A program made the translations under genes and the position numbers. DNA of 64,000 bases. Source: Gammaproteobacteria bacterium. GTDB lineage: Bacteria; Pseudomonadota; Gammaproteobacteria; Competibacterales; Competibacteraceae. Position 1 is the first letter of the stretch. Every line of letters starts with the position of its first letter. The notes beneath the pieces are model-generated. The model was not told the origin of the DNA. It saw only the letters and a program-made list of their open reading frames with translations, and made no database searches. Location of the stretch: the NCBI GenBank assembly GCA_024235135.1, contig JACKMZ010000005.1:1-64000 (forward strand). The letters are read 5' to 3'. This document shows positions 38,677 to 47,054 of this stretch, piece by piece.

Positions 38677-39498
38677 ATGAGTAAAAACAAGGCGAAAAAA
38701 GATCTTGAGGAGACCCAATCGACGGAGAAACTCAACGACAAGGCTTACGAGCGGGAGTTGAAAACTTTGCACGTCGAATTGGTCAAGCTGCAAGAGTGGA
38801 TTCGGCACAAGGGTCTCAAAGTCTGTATTGTTTTCGAAGGGCGCGACGGGGCGGGTAAGGGCGGCGCCATCAAAGCGATCACCGAGCGGGTCAGCCCACG
38901 CGTGTTCCGGGTGGTGGCGTTGCCGGCCCCGACCGAACGCGAACGATCGCAAATGTACGCCCAACGCTATTTCCAGCATTTTCCGGCGGCTGGCGAAGTG
39001 GTGATCTTCGATCGAAGTTGGTACAACCGGGCCGGTGTCGAGCGGGTAATGGAATTCTGCACCGAGGAACAGGCGAAACGCTTTTTGCGGATGGTTCCGG
39101 AATTCGAGAAGGTCATGGTCGAATCCGGCATCATCCTGCTCAAATACTGGCTTGAAGTCAGCCCCGAGGAACAGACCCGGCGACTCGAAGCACGCATTGA
39201 GGACGGACGCAAAATATGGAAACTGTCGCCAATGGACCTGAAATCCTACAGTCGCTGGTTCGACTATTCACGGGCGCGCGACGCCATGTTCGAAGCTTCC
39301 GACACCTCGTGGGCGCCATGGTACGTGGCCTTTTCCGATGATAAAAAAAAGGCGCGATTGAACATCATTCGCCATCTGCTAGGCCAGATTCCTTACGAAG
39401 AGATACCTCGCGAAAAGATCAAACTGCCGAAAAGGCAAAAGGCCGGAGATTACCAGGAACCGAATTATCACTATAAGATTATTCCCCAGATCTACTGA
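38677..39498 (+). CDS. ppk2: Polyphosphate kinase 2, class I-type
   Basis: This 273-residue cytosolic enzyme transfers phosphate between polyphosphate and nucleoside diphosphates, usually making GTP or ATP from polyP. It is a single-domain PPK2 with Walker A-like VFEGRDGAGKGGAIK, the lid motif ALPAPTERERSQMYAQRY and Walker B-like VVIFDRSWYNRAGVERVM, followed by IEDGRKIWKLSPMD and SDDKKKARLN. The length fits class I (about 270-300); class II enzymes have two such domains. GAGGAAGC lies eight bases before the ATG. It stands alone. Confidence 0.93.
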   Translation: MSKNKAKKDLEETQSTEKLNDKAYERELKTLHVELVKLQEWIRHKGLKVCIVFEGRDGAGKGGAIKAITERVSPRVFRVVALPAPTERERSQMYAQRYFQHFPAAGEVVIFDRSWYNRAGVERVMEFCTEEQAKRFLRMVPEFEKVMVESGIILLKYWLEVSPEEQTRRLEARIEDGRKIWKLSPMDLKSYSRWFDYSRARDAMFEASDTSWAPWYVAFSDDKKKARLNIIRHLLGQIPYEEIPREKIKLPKRQKAGDYQEPNYHYKIIPQIY

Positions 39499-39720
39499 AA
39501 CCGGCGCGTATTGCCGGCTCGAAGAACTTCCTCTCTGAAGTTCGGTGCGCCTATTCGGCCGGGGCCGCATGCCCGCGATTTCCCCACTTTTCAAGTTTCA
39601 AGTCGAGGGCCGGGAGGGGCCATTGATCGGCGACCGATACAACCGATTCCCAAAAATTTCCGGTTCTTCGAGAACGAAAAATGTCCGTACCGTCCATTTC
39701 AATGTCCAGAGGTAGGACAT

Positions 39721-39754
39721 CCCCATTTTTTCTCACCGGTGAGAAAAAATGGGG
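39721..39754. repeat. 34-base perfect palindrome, candidate parS 1
   Basis: The left arm CCCCATTTTTTCTCACC is mirrored exactly by the right arm, with centre CCGG. It shares the 18-base core TTTCTCACCGGTGAGAAA with a second palindrome 69 bases away (centre to centre). Both lie upstream of parA. The core resembles chromosomal parS in having CAC-GTG at the centre, flanked by T and A runs. It is a likely ParB-binding or ParA-operator site. Confidence 0.7.
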
Positions 39755-39795
39755 TGAACCTCGCGTTCAGCGGCTAATCACGGGCGATTTGGAGA

Positions 39796-39817
39796 AATTT
39801 CTCACCGGTGAGAAATT
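39796..39817. repeat. 22-base perfect palindrome, candidate parS 2
   Basis: AATTTCTCACC is mirrored exactly around a CCGG centre. It has the same 18-base core as the first palindrome and sits ~20 bases before the parA -35 element. Confidence 0.7.
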
Positions 39818-39833
39818 GGTATGATGTTTTAGC

Positions 39834-39873
39834 GTTTGCTAGTTTTAGACAAAAAATGTATAAATTAGCAAAC
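39834..39873 (+). promoter_or_regulatory. parA promoter flanked by an inverted repeat
   Basis: TTGCTA (-35, 39836-39841) and TATAAA (-10, 39859-39864) have a 17-base spacer. GTTTGCTA (39834-39841) and TAGCAAAC (39866-39873) are perfect inverted halves that cover the -35 and the start region. That is the layout expected for autorepression by a type Ia ParA. Confidence 0.65.
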
Positions 39874-39887
39874 ACACGGCCGGGGAA

Positions 39888-41066
39888 ATGGCAATGCTGA
39901 TTACGGGATTCGATCTATCTCAGCTCGCGGACAAGGCGGCGCAACGCGGTCGGCAGTTATTGAGCGATTTGCAAAGCTATCTCGAACGCGATTACGAGCA
40001 ACGCGCTCTGCCCGAATTCGGTATTGAAAAAGCCGCGGAGTACGTGGGCTGTACGAGCCAGCACATTCGCGATAAAGAGAAGGACGGCACTCTCCCGCAA
40101 CCTCGCACCAACCGCGTTGGCGCCTTGGAACGGCGGATTTACAATTACAACGACGTCAATCAGATACGGCGGGCCTTGAAGCGCGATGAGGGTCCGAACG
40201 ACTCTTGCGCACGGGTTATCTTCAGCAACTTGAAAGGCGGGGTCGGAAAAACCAGCCATGCACTTCACTTGAGCCACTTCACCGCTCGCGAAGGAATGCG
40301 AATCTTGGCCATCGACCTCGATCCACAGGCGACTCTGACCACGGCATTCGGTCTCGTCCCCGGACTGGATGTCCGAGTCGATGAAGACATCGGTCCGGCC
40401 ATGACGACGGACCCAAGCCTCATCTCGCGCCTTATCAAGAAAACGCGCTGGAATGAAATCGACGTCGTACCCGCGCAGTTATCGCTGCAGTACACGGATT
40501 GGCAAATGCTTCAAGAACGGGAGCGCAGTGAGTCGTCGCTAGGGCCCTTGCCGCAACGATTGAATACCGCCCTGGCCGTCGTGGAAGAACAATATGATCT
40601 GATTGTCATCGACACCCCACCGGCACTGGGCATGTTGAGTCTGAATGCCATTGCGGCGGCCGACATGATACTGATGCCAATCACCCCGAACTTTTACGAC
40701 ATTGCCAGCAGCGTCCAATACTTCTCCATCCTGTCGCAACTCGCGAGCGCCTACACGGAGCTGCTCAGAGTCAGGCAATTGTCCCTGCTGATGACCCGTA
40801 CCGATAGCTCGGCCGAAACGCGAGGCAATATCGCGTTGCTGAACAAGGCGTATGGAGAATTTCTGCTGACCAACAGAATGCCCCAAACTCGCGAATTGCA
40901 ACGGGCTTCCGGGGATCAGATGAGTTTGTACGAAATCGAGGTGCCGCGCGGCGCGCGCGAAACCTATCAGCGCGCCATCGACGCCATGAATGGGGTGAAT
41001 ACCGAGATCCTACAGAATCTGCGGCAGGTTTGGCGCACCTTGGAAATCAGCCACTCAGGAGCCTAG
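39888..41066 (+). CDS. parA: ParA, type Ia plasmid-partition ATPase
   Basis: This 392-residue protein has an N-terminal ~105-residue DNA-binding region (FGIEKAAEYVGCTSQHIRDKEKDGTLPQP, MerR/wHTH-like). The ParA ATPase follows, with deviant Walker A LKGGVGKTSHALHL (around 112-125), LAIDLDPQATLTTAFG and Walker B LIVIDTPPALGMLSLNA. The extra N-terminal domain marks type Ia (P1/F-like) ParA, which both moves the replicon and represses its own operon. It is not the short chromosomal form. The start may be 39888 or 39894 (better spacing from GGGG). parB follows four bases after the stop. The flanking palindromes and promoter repeat fit a plasmid-style partition locus. Confidence 0.92.
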   Translation: MAMLITGFDLSQLADKAAQRGRQLLSDLQSYLERDYEQRALPEFGIEKAAEYVGCTSQHIRDKEKDGTLPQPRTNRVGALERRIYNYNDVNQIRRALKRDEGPNDSCARVIFSNLKGGVGKTSHALHLSHFTAREGMRILAIDLDPQATLTTAFGLVPGLDVRVDEDIGPAMTTDPSLISRLIKKTRWNEIDVVPAQLSLQYTDWQMLQERERSESSLGPLPQRLNTALAVVEEQYDLIVIDTPPALGMLSLNAIAAADMILMPITPNFYDIASSVQYFSILSQLASAYTELLRVRQLSLLMTRTDSSAETRGNIALLNKAYGEFLLTNRMPQTRELQRASGDQMSLYEIEVPRGARETYQRAIDAMNGVNTEILQNLRQVWRTLEISHSGA

Positions 41067-41070
41067 CGAA

Positions 41071-41931
41071 ATGGCATTGAAGCGCAAGAACATGATGGAA
41101 TTCCTTAACGCTCAACGTCAGGAATCCACCTCCATCGTCGACGGACTCAAACGCGACTTGCCCATCGATCAATTGATTCCCAGGGAAGGGCAACCCAGGA
41201 CTCATTTCGATCAAGAGGATTTGGAGGTGTTGGCGTCGACAATCCGCGAGTTGGGAATCATTCAGCCGATTGTCGTCAGGCCAGCGGAAGAAAAAGATAC
41301 GGATCGTTATGAGATCGTTGCCGGGGAAAGGCGATGGCGGGCGGCTCGGCTTGCCGGATTGTCGGTAGTGCCGGTGATCGTACGACACCTTGACGGCAAG
41401 ACTACGGCTTTGTACTCACTGGCGGAAAACATCGCCCGGCGCAATCTGAATCCGATAGAACAGGCTCACGGGTATAACGGCATTATGGAAGAACATGCCC
41501 TAAGCCAAACGCGGCTGGCCGAAGCCATCGGCCAGAACGTGAAGACACTCAACCGGGTGTTACGGTTGTTAAAATTGCCGCCGGAGATTCAAGAACTCAT
41601 TGCCTCGGATCATTTAACGGCAAAACATGGGGAGTTGTTGTTAAGCACACCGCCAGCTCAACAACTCAAGATGGCCTCCCTCGCCGCGGATAAAGGTTGG
41701 AGCATCCGGGAATTGGAACGCCAGCTAACGCGGGTGACGCAATCGCAGCGCAAGCAAAAGAACGCCCCGAACCCGAATATCGAACGTGAACGCACGTTGT
41801 GGATGGAGCAATTAGGCGCCGATGTGACGCTCAACTACCGACCCAGTGGCAAAATCAGCATCACGATCACCGTGCAATCATTGGACGAATATCAGGGTAT
41901 TAGAGACCGGTTCCTCGCGCCCGAAGAATAA
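41071..41931 (+). CDS. parB: ParB, centromere-binding CTPase
   Basis: This 286-residue protein binds parS and loads onto DNA as a CTP-dependent clamp. The N-terminal ParB/Srx fold is clear: LIPREGQPRTHFDQEDLEVL, GIIQPIVVRP, the CTP-binding GERRWRAARLAGL and ENIARRNLNPIEQA. The central helix-turn-helix follows (LSQTRLAEAIGQNVKTLNRVLRLL), then a short C-terminal dimer domain. It is coupled to parA (four-base gap). The downstream non-coding stretch is full of dyads and DnaA boxes. Confidence 0.93.
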   Translation: MALKRKNMMEFLNAQRQESTSIVDGLKRDLPIDQLIPREGQPRTHFDQEDLEVLASTIRELGIIQPIVVRPAEEKDTDRYEIVAGERRWRAARLAGLSVVPVIVRHLDGKTTALYSLAENIARRNLNPIEQAHGYNGIMEEHALSQTRLAEAIGQNVKTLNRVLRLLKLPPEIQELIASDHLTAKHGELLLSTPPAQQLKMASLAADKGWSIRELERQLTRVTQSQRKQKNAPNPNIERERTLWMEQLGADVTLNYRPSGKISITITVQSLDEYQGIRDRFLAPEE

Positions 41932-41958
41932 CCCGTCGCGCGCCCTCAACATCCACCA

Positions 41959-42021
41959 CCCACCCGGTGTGGGGTCGTACCCGCACGCATCTGCGGCGAT
42001 AAAGTTTTAAGTCGTATCGCC
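41959..42021. repeat. Two short inverted repeats just after parB
   Basis: CCCAC/GTGGG (41959-41973) and GGCGATA/TATCGCC (41995-42001 and 42015-42021) can form hairpins. They may end the par transcript or belong to the origin. Confidence 0.45.
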
Positions 42022-42059
42022 GATGGACAATGATATGTCGTAAAAACATAACGCGACCG

Positions 42060-42094
42060 CCGTCGGTCACGTTGTCGACAACAGTTACCGACGG
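42060..42094. repeat. Nested dyad: 12-base palindrome inside 8-base arms
   Basis: GTTGTCGACAAC (42071-42082) is a perfect palindrome. It is enclosed by CCGTCGGT (42060-42067) and ACCGACGG (42087-42094). The two centres nearly coincide, giving a ~35-base symmetric site. Confidence 0.6.
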
Positions 42095-42111
42095 GGCGAC
42101 ATTCGGCAGAC

Positions 42112-42134
42112 TTATCCCCAAAATCTGTGGACAA
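42112..42134. other. Pair of inverted DnaA boxes
   Basis: TTATCCCCA (42112-42120; one mismatch to TTATCCACA) and TGTGGACAA (42126-42134; the reverse of TTGTCCACA) face each other with five bases between. This supports an origin or a DnaA-regulated site. Confidence 0.6.
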
Positions 42135-42488
42135 CTCTTGATTGCAAGCGCCGATCTTCATGCTAATCAATTGATAATTCTGCCTATTTTTAGGCTTGAG
42201 CAATTTTTAGCCACGGCGACTTCCGCGGGCGTTCGAAAATCGCTGCTATTCTGAGGAAGAAACTCGATCATTCCCCTTCCGCGGACCTTTCCAAATAGAT
42301 GGGTCCGCTTGCCTTCGCCTCGTATGCCGCATGGGTGGCCGGAATTTTCCTCAGGCACTGTCGCGTCGTCCCTTCAAACCCGGCAATTCTCTCCTATAGT
42401 GAGAGTTGGCTTCACAGAACGCCTAACTTCTCGCTTCCACGAAACAGTGGACTCGGTATAAAAATGACTATTTGGAGAGATAACAAGA

Positions 42489-43055
42489 ATGTCTGCTCAA
42501 AATCTTGGTAATCCGGCAGTCGTGGGGTTGGCCGGCTTTGGCTTGACCACCCTCGTCTTGCAATTCCACAACGTCGGCTGGATGCCGAGCATCGGCCCCG
42601 TCGTCTGGTTGGGTCTTATGTTCGGTGGGCTTGCACAATTCATCGCTGGCCTACAGGAGATGAAAACCGGCAACAACTTCGGGTATTGCGCCTTTACCTC
42701 CTATGGCGCGTTCTGGATCGCCCTGTGTTTAATGCTGCTCGGTAACAATTTTGAGATATTCAAGGCCAGCACCACCGATGTCGGCTGGTTTTTGGTGGCG
42801 TGGACCTTGTTTTCCATAATCCTGTGGGTCGGCGCGCTGCGCATACATGGCGCGATGGCTTTCACCTTCACCACGCTGGTGATCGGCTTCGTTCTGCTGG
42901 ATTTGGCGCACTTCGGCTTTCCTGGCCTGACGGTGTATGCCGGCTACGTCCTCATGGTCTGTGCGCTGACGGCTTGGTACATGATGGCTCGGGTGATCCT
43001 CAACGATCTTTCGGGAAAAGAACTGTTACCGGCTGGCAAACCCTGGATTTCCTGA
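42489..43055 (+). CDS. satP: SatP/YaaH-family acetate transporter
   Basis: This 188-residue inner-membrane protein has six membrane segments. The family signature is at the start, NPAVVGLAGFGLTT (usually NPAPLGL...), followed by GLMFGGLAQFIAGLQEMKTGN and FTSYGAFWIAL. The GPR1/FUN34/YaaH family carries acetate or succinate, usually with a proton or as a channel. TTTGGAGAG precedes the ATG. It is followed after 47 bases by a secreted Cache protein and then by a strong terminator, so the two form a short transcript. An acetate role is inferred from the family. Confidence 0.9.
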   Translation: MSAQNLGNPAVVGLAGFGLTTLVLQFHNVGWMPSIGPVVWLGLMFGGLAQFIAGLQEMKTGNNFGYCAFTSYGAFWIALCLMLLGNNFEIFKASTTDVGWFLVAWTLFSIILWVGALRIHGAMAFTFTTLVIGFVLLDLAHFGFPGLTVYAGYVLMVCALTAWYMMARVILNDLSGKELLPAGKPWIS

Positions 43056-43102
43056 CATCCCAAGCTTTTCATTTCAGCCATCGAATTTTGGAGAATCTCG
43101 AG

Positions 43103-43651
43103 ATGCGTAAAACAACCGTTGGTTTTGCCAGCCTAGCTTTGATTCTCGGCGCCGCGCCGGTCTGGGTTAACGCCATGGGACCTGACGCCGCAACCCCAGA
43201 GGAAGTGATCGCCAAGGTACGCGAGGCAGCGAAGTACCTACACGACAAAGGTCAAGCCGGATTTCCGGACTTTAACAACAACGCGAACTGGGTCTGGAAG
43301 GACAGCTACGTATTTGTCTTCAGTTGCCGGGACAACAAAATGATTGCCCACCCGCTGCGTCCCGATATGGTCGGCAAGCCCATCCTCCAAATGGAGGATG
43401 ACAAAGGAAATCATGTGTTCCAAAAGCTGTGCGAGGCCGGCGATAAATCCGGCGGCGGTTGGGTCGAATATTGGTGGCCAAAACCGGGCGAAGCCAAGGC
43501 GTCCCGCAAGATTTCCTTTACGCAAACCACGGAGGTTTCCTTCCAACCGGATGTCCGTGTCGGCGCTGGAATCTATGATGACACCATGACCGTCGCGGAC
43601 CTGAACAAGCTGGCTCAGCAAGCCGTCGACCCGAAGAAAGATGCGCCGTAA
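43103..43651 (+). CDS. Secreted single-Cache-domain protein
   Basis: This 182-residue protein has a signal peptide (residues 1-24, ending VWVNA). A Cache-type ligand-binding fold follows, as in sCache_2 proteins: ATPEEVIAKVREAAKYL, DSYVFVFSCRDNKMIAHPL, GKPILQMEDDKGNHVFQKLC and GWVEYWWPKPG. There is no membrane anchor or output domain, so it works as a free periplasmic protein, perhaps a binding protein. The start at 43103 follows TTTGGAGAATC and gives the signal peptide; the longer frame from 42800 runs inside satP and is rejected. It sits between satP and a terminator. Confidence 0.85.
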   Translation: MRKTTVGFASLALILGAAPVWVNAMGPDAATPEEVIAKVREAAKYLHDKGQAGFPDFNNNANWVWKDSYVFVFSCRDNKMIAHPLRPDMVGKPILQMEDDKGNHVFQKLCEAGDKSGGGWVEYWWPKPGEAKASRKISFTQTTEVSFQPDVRVGAGIYDDTMTVADLNKLAQQAVDPKKDAP

Positions 43652-43687
43652 GCGTGTCTTGCCCATTGGGCTTTGATGTGGTGAAAC

Positions 43688-43719
43688 GGCCCCCGACCTA
43701 AAATCGGGGGCCTTTTTTT
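43688..43719 (+). terminator. Rho-independent terminator of the satP transcript
   Basis: A perfect 9-bp stem (GGCCCCCGA/TCGGGGGCC, 43688-43696 and 43704-43712) with a 7-base loop is followed by seven Ts. It is well placed 36 bases after the Cache gene. Confidence 0.95.
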
Positions 43720-43768
43720 GGGGTCTGGATAAGCCCGCAAAGCGGGTATATTCCCGCTTGAGGAAATC

Positions 43769-45856
43769 ATGGTATCTGACGCCAGCCGCAAAGGACGTGC
43801 GACCGTCGCACGCTACGAGGCGCTAATCCAGGTCTCCGAGGCGCTTCGTGCCTATCATGACCGTGACGAACTGGTTCGCAGTCTGGCGCGCGAACTGCGA
43901 CCGGTCATTCATTTCGATTTTCTCGGTCTGGCCCTTTACGATGAATCGTCCGGTCGCATCATCCCTTTCGTACTCGAAGCGACCGGCGAAGCGGGCGAAA
44001 CGCCGGTGCTGACGTCCGATGACCAACTGACCGACTGGGTGATTCGGACCCAACAACCGCTGGTCGTGGCCTCGATTGCCGAGGAATTGCGTTTTATTGA
44101 GGAAATGGAATATCTGCGCAGACAGAACACGCAATCCATTTGCTGCCTTCCCCTGGAAACTCCCCAACGGCGTGTGGGAATGTTGCTCGCCGCCAGTCGT
44201 CAACCTCATACCTACGATCCCCAGGACGTCGCGTTTCTCACGTTGGTCGCGAACCAAGTGGCGCTGGCAATCGACGACACATACAACTATGGCGCCCTGC
44301 AGGCGGCGCTGCAACGCGAACAGGAGCGTATTCATAGCCTCGAAGCCTCCGATGAATTGCTCCGGACGTTATCCACCGTGCTGGATATTCGTGCGGTTTT
44401 CGGCAAGATCTCGAAGGTTGCGGCGACGGTGCTGCCTCATGACAAGCTGACCTTGACGCTTCACGACAATCGCAATCGATCGCTGTTAAGCGCAGCCTCC
44501 GACGATAACACGGTGTCACCGACGTTTTTGCAGGCCAATGACGGGACGGCACAGGAAGATACCGCGTTCACCCTACCCGACATACGCACTGACGGGCGTT
44601 TGCGTGCCGAGCCCGACGACTGTCTGGAGCAATTGCAAAACGCAGGCTATCGATCGGTCATCGCCGTCCAAATTCCGGCCGCCGACGGCTGGCTTAGCCT
44701 GCATTTCTGGTCAAAACGGATCGGCGCCTATAACCAAACGCAGTATCCCGTGGCACGGCGGATTGCCGATCATGTTGCACTTGCACTTTCCCACCAACGT
44801 CTATTGGAGGTAACGCGTCGCGCCTCCGTCTCCCGTGACCGCGCTTCGGTGCTCGAACGTCGAGTGACCGCGCTGGCGGCCGAGGTGAATGCACTGGGCG
44901 GCCAACGCCGCGTAATCGGTGAATCGAAGGCGTGGAAAACCATCATCAAACAGGCCACACAAGTGGCCGGAACCGACACGACGGTACTGTTGGTTGGAGA
45001 ATCGGGCACCGGCAAGGAAGTCGTCGCACGCCTCGTGCACCGAACGTCGCTGCGTTCCGAAGGACCTTTTATCGCGCTCAACTGCGCGGCGCTACCTGAA
45101 CCCCTACTTGAATCCGAATTGTTTGGGTACGAGCGTGGCGCGTTCACCGGCGCGACACACGCCAAACCGGGTCACCTGGAACAGGCATCCGGAGGCACCT
45201 TGTTTCTCGACGAAGTCGCTGAAATGAGCGCCCCGGCTCAGGCAAAGCTGCTGCGCGTACTGCAAGAACGCGAGTTCCAACGTCTTGGGGGAACTCGACC
45301 GATGAAAGCGGATGTCCGCGTCATCGCGGCGACCAACCGGGATCTCCGTATGAAAATCGAAGACGGCACATTCCGCGAGGATCTCTATTATCGCTTGCAG
45401 GTATTCGAAATCCGATTGCCGCCACTACGGGAACGACAGGAAGACATTCTTCCGCTCAGCCAGGCCTTTCTCGAAGAAATCACGCGGAACGTCGGCCGAC
45501 CGCCCGCCGGCATCGCTGTAGATGCGATGAATACGCTCGTTCAATATGATTGGCCAGGCAATGTGCGTGAACTGCGAAATGCCTTGGAGCGAGCGGCCAT
45601 TCTTTGCGAAGGCGGCTTGATTACCTCGGAACACCTTGTGCTCGCGCCACATCCGACCATCGCAATCTCCCCTGGCGGAACGGACGTATCAACGGCTTTC
45701 GCACCGACCACCACCGTGCATTTGCGATCCATCGAGAAAGCCGCCATTGAACGCGCGCTACAGGATGCCCGATTCAATAAATCGCTCGCTGCCAAGAATC
45801 TGGGACTTTCCCGGAAACAACTCTATGTCCGCCTTAAGCACCACGGACTCTTTTGA
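43769..45856 (+). CDS. GAF-domain sigma-54-dependent transcriptional activator
   Basis: This 695-residue cytosolic regulator resembles FhlA. Two GAF-like sensor domains (about 20-180 and 195-340) are followed by a linker, the AAA+ sigma-54 activation domain and a Fis-type helix-turn-helix (AKNLGLSRKQLYVRLKHHGLF at the very end). The AAA+ core has Walker A GESGTGKE (around 410-417), the sigma-54-contacting GAFTGA (around 458), GGTLFLDEVAEM (Walker B) and the sensor VRVIAATNRDL. It activates promoters of the -24/-12 type in response to a ligand bound by the GAF domains. GAGGAA precedes the ATG. No convincing sigma-54 promoter was found in front of satP, so its target is unclear. Confidence 0.92.
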   Translation: MVSDASRKGRATVARYEALIQVSEALRAYHDRDELVRSLARELRPVIHFDFLGLALYDESSGRIIPFVLEATGEAGETPVLTSDDQLTDWVIRTQQPLVVASIAEELRFIEEMEYLRRQNTQSICCLPLETPQRRVGMLLAASRQPHTYDPQDVAFLTLVANQVALAIDDTYNYGALQAALQREQERIHSLEASDELLRTLSTVLDIRAVFGKISKVAATVLPHDKLTLTLHDNRNRSLLSAASDDNTVSPTFLQANDGTAQEDTAFTLPDIRTDGRLRAEPDDCLEQLQNAGYRSVIAVQIPAADGWLSLHFWSKRIGAYNQTQYPVARRIADHVALALSHQRLLEVTRRASVSRDRASVLERRVTALAAEVNALGGQRRVIGESKAWKTIIKQATQVAGTDTTVLLVGESGTGKEVVARLVHRTSLRSEGPFIALNCAALPEPLLESELFGYERGAFTGATHAKPGHLEQASGGTLFLDEVAEMSAPAQAKLLRVLQEREFQRLGGTRPMKADVRVIAATNRDLRMKIEDGTFREDLYYRLQVFEIRLPPLRERQEDILPLSQAFLEEITRNVGRPPAGIAVDAMNTLVQYDWPGNVRELRNALERAAILCEGGLITSEHLVLAPHPTIAISPGGTDVSTAFAPTTTVHLRSIEKAAIERALQDARFNKSLAAKNLGLSRKQLYVRLKHHGLF

Positions 45857-45924
45857 TCGGACCATCGCCGCGAAATAACGTATAGCGGGCGGTTTGCCTT
45901 TGAGCGCCTTCAACCCGTTCCCCC

Positions 45925-45987
45925 CGTGCCGATGGTCCCAAGTTGCGCTGATCGGCACAGGTTGTTTCTGATCGGCACAACTGATCG
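45925..45987. repeat. Cluster of ATCGGCAC-type repeats
   Basis: CTGATCGGCACA occurs at 45948-45959 and 45968-45979, exactly 20 bases apart. A partial copy CTGATCG lies at 45981, and an inverted half GTGCCGAT lies at 45926-45933. Regular spacing of about two helical turns suggests a multi-site operator or activator array, possibly for the Fis-type regulator upstream or the hydrolase gene downstream. Confidence 0.6.
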
Positions 45988-46005
45988 TCCGTGCGGGTCA
46001 TCCTG

Positions 46006-46051
46006 GTAAAACCGTTAGTGCTACGGTTTTCATCACAATGATCGGTTTTAC
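46006..46051. repeat. Inverted repeat near the hydrolase start
   Basis: GTAAAACCG (46006-46014) pairs with CGGTTTTAC (46043-46051) and also with CGGTTTT at 46024-46030. Two alternative hairpins are possible, so it may be an operator or a leader switch. Confidence 0.45.
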
Positions 46052-46139
46052 GCCAATTCATGGGTCCCCACGGTCCAATCGTGTCGACTTCGGTATAGGT
46101 CTTGCTCGGACGGTGCCAATGCCGATTGTGGACCAGGTG

Positions 46140-47054
46140 ATGGCGATGCCCGACAACAGTACCGATCGTTCGCTGGAGATCGAGCCACGAACGATAACGC
46201 TCAGCGACGGACGGCGTTTGAGTTTCCAATGCTATGGGGCCGACAGGGGTCATCCCATTTACTTCATGCATGGCTTTCCGGGATCTCGGCTGCAGGCGGC
46301 CTTGGTAAGGCTCAAGGCGGAACAAGCGGGCGTCAAGCTTATCGCCATTGACCGTCCGGGTTTCGGTCGTTCCAGCTTTCATGGAAAGCGATCGATCCTC
46401 GGTTTTGCCGCGGACGTCGAACAATTGGCTGACCATCTTGGCCACGGCCGGTTCGGAGTGATCGGGGTCTCGTGCGGTGGCGCCTATGCCCTCGCCTGTG
46501 CCCACGAACTGCTCAGGCGAGTGTATTGGGTTGGCTTGCTGGCGGCTATAGGTCCATTAGACGTTCCGGACATTCGGGTCCATCAATTACCCTTTCTCAA
46601 AGTGCTGTTCGCATTGGCTCGCCGTAGTGCCTGGCTCGCTCGACCCTTGTTGTTGCCGGACTGGTTGATGTTTCGTGCCTTCCCGCTCCAGGCCGTTCGC
46701 GCCGTGTCTTCGATACTGACCGAGCCGGATAGAAAGTTATTGAACGAGTCTTCAGAAGTCGCTGGGATTTTTGGAGAAAGTCTGACGGAGGCCTATCGCC
46801 AGGGATTGAGGGGCAGTGCGCAGGAAGCGCACCTGATCGCTACAGCCAGGGGTTTTTCGCCAGCCGACATCGACATCCCCGTAGATATTTATCAAGGGGG
46901 TCTCGACCGCCATGTTCCACCGGCCATGGGTCGCTATTTGGCTGAACAGCTTCCACGAGGTCGTTTCCACTACTTTCCCGAGGAAGGGCATCTCTCCGTG
47001 TTCGTCAATCGATTCGCCGATTTGCTGGCGAGCATTCGCACGATTACGCCATGA
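46140..47054 (+). CDS. Alpha/beta-fold hydrolase
   Basis: This protein of about 304 residues has the alpha/beta-hydrolase order: YFMHGFPGSRLQ (oxyanion loop HGFPGS), IDRPGFGRSSF, the nucleophile elbow GVSCGGAYALA (Ser in GxSxG), the late acid in VDIYQGGLDRHVP, and the histidine in FPEEGHLSVF. The substrate is unknown; the layout fits small-ester or lactone hydrolases. The start is uncertain (46038, 46119, 46140 or 46146); 46140/46146 keep an AGGTG ribosome site. Its stop overlaps the next start (ATGA), so it is coupled to the nitroreductase-like gene. Confidence 0.85.
   Translation: MAMPDNSTDRSLEIEPRTITLSDGRRLSFQCYGADRGHPIYFMHGFPGSRLQAALVRLKAEQAGVKLIAIDRPGFGRSSFHGKRSILGFAADVEQLADHLGHGRFGVIGVSCGGAYALACAHELLRRVYWVGLLAAIGPLDVPDIRVHQLPFLKVLFALARRSAWLARPLLLPDWLMFRAFPLQAVRAVSSILTEPDRKLLNESSEVAGIFGESLTEAYRQGLRGSAQEAHLIATARGFSPADIDIPVDIYQGGLDRHVPPAMGRYLAEQLPRGRFHYFPEEGHLSVFVNRFADLLASIRTITP

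Larger units (their letters stand above)
41932..42488. other. Origin-like non-coding region after parB
   Basis: This 557-base AT-richer stretch holds hairpins at 41959-41973 and 41995-42021, a nested dyad at 42060-42094, and two DnaA boxes at 42112-42134. An A/T-rich segment without genes follows (about 42135-42210). This mix is what a DnaA-assisted replication origin looks like. No iterons were recognised. Confidence 0.5.

Noticed and set aside
42400..42430. Possible sigma-54 (-24/-12) promoter before satP
   Set aside because: GG and GC elements are present but one base off the required spacing.
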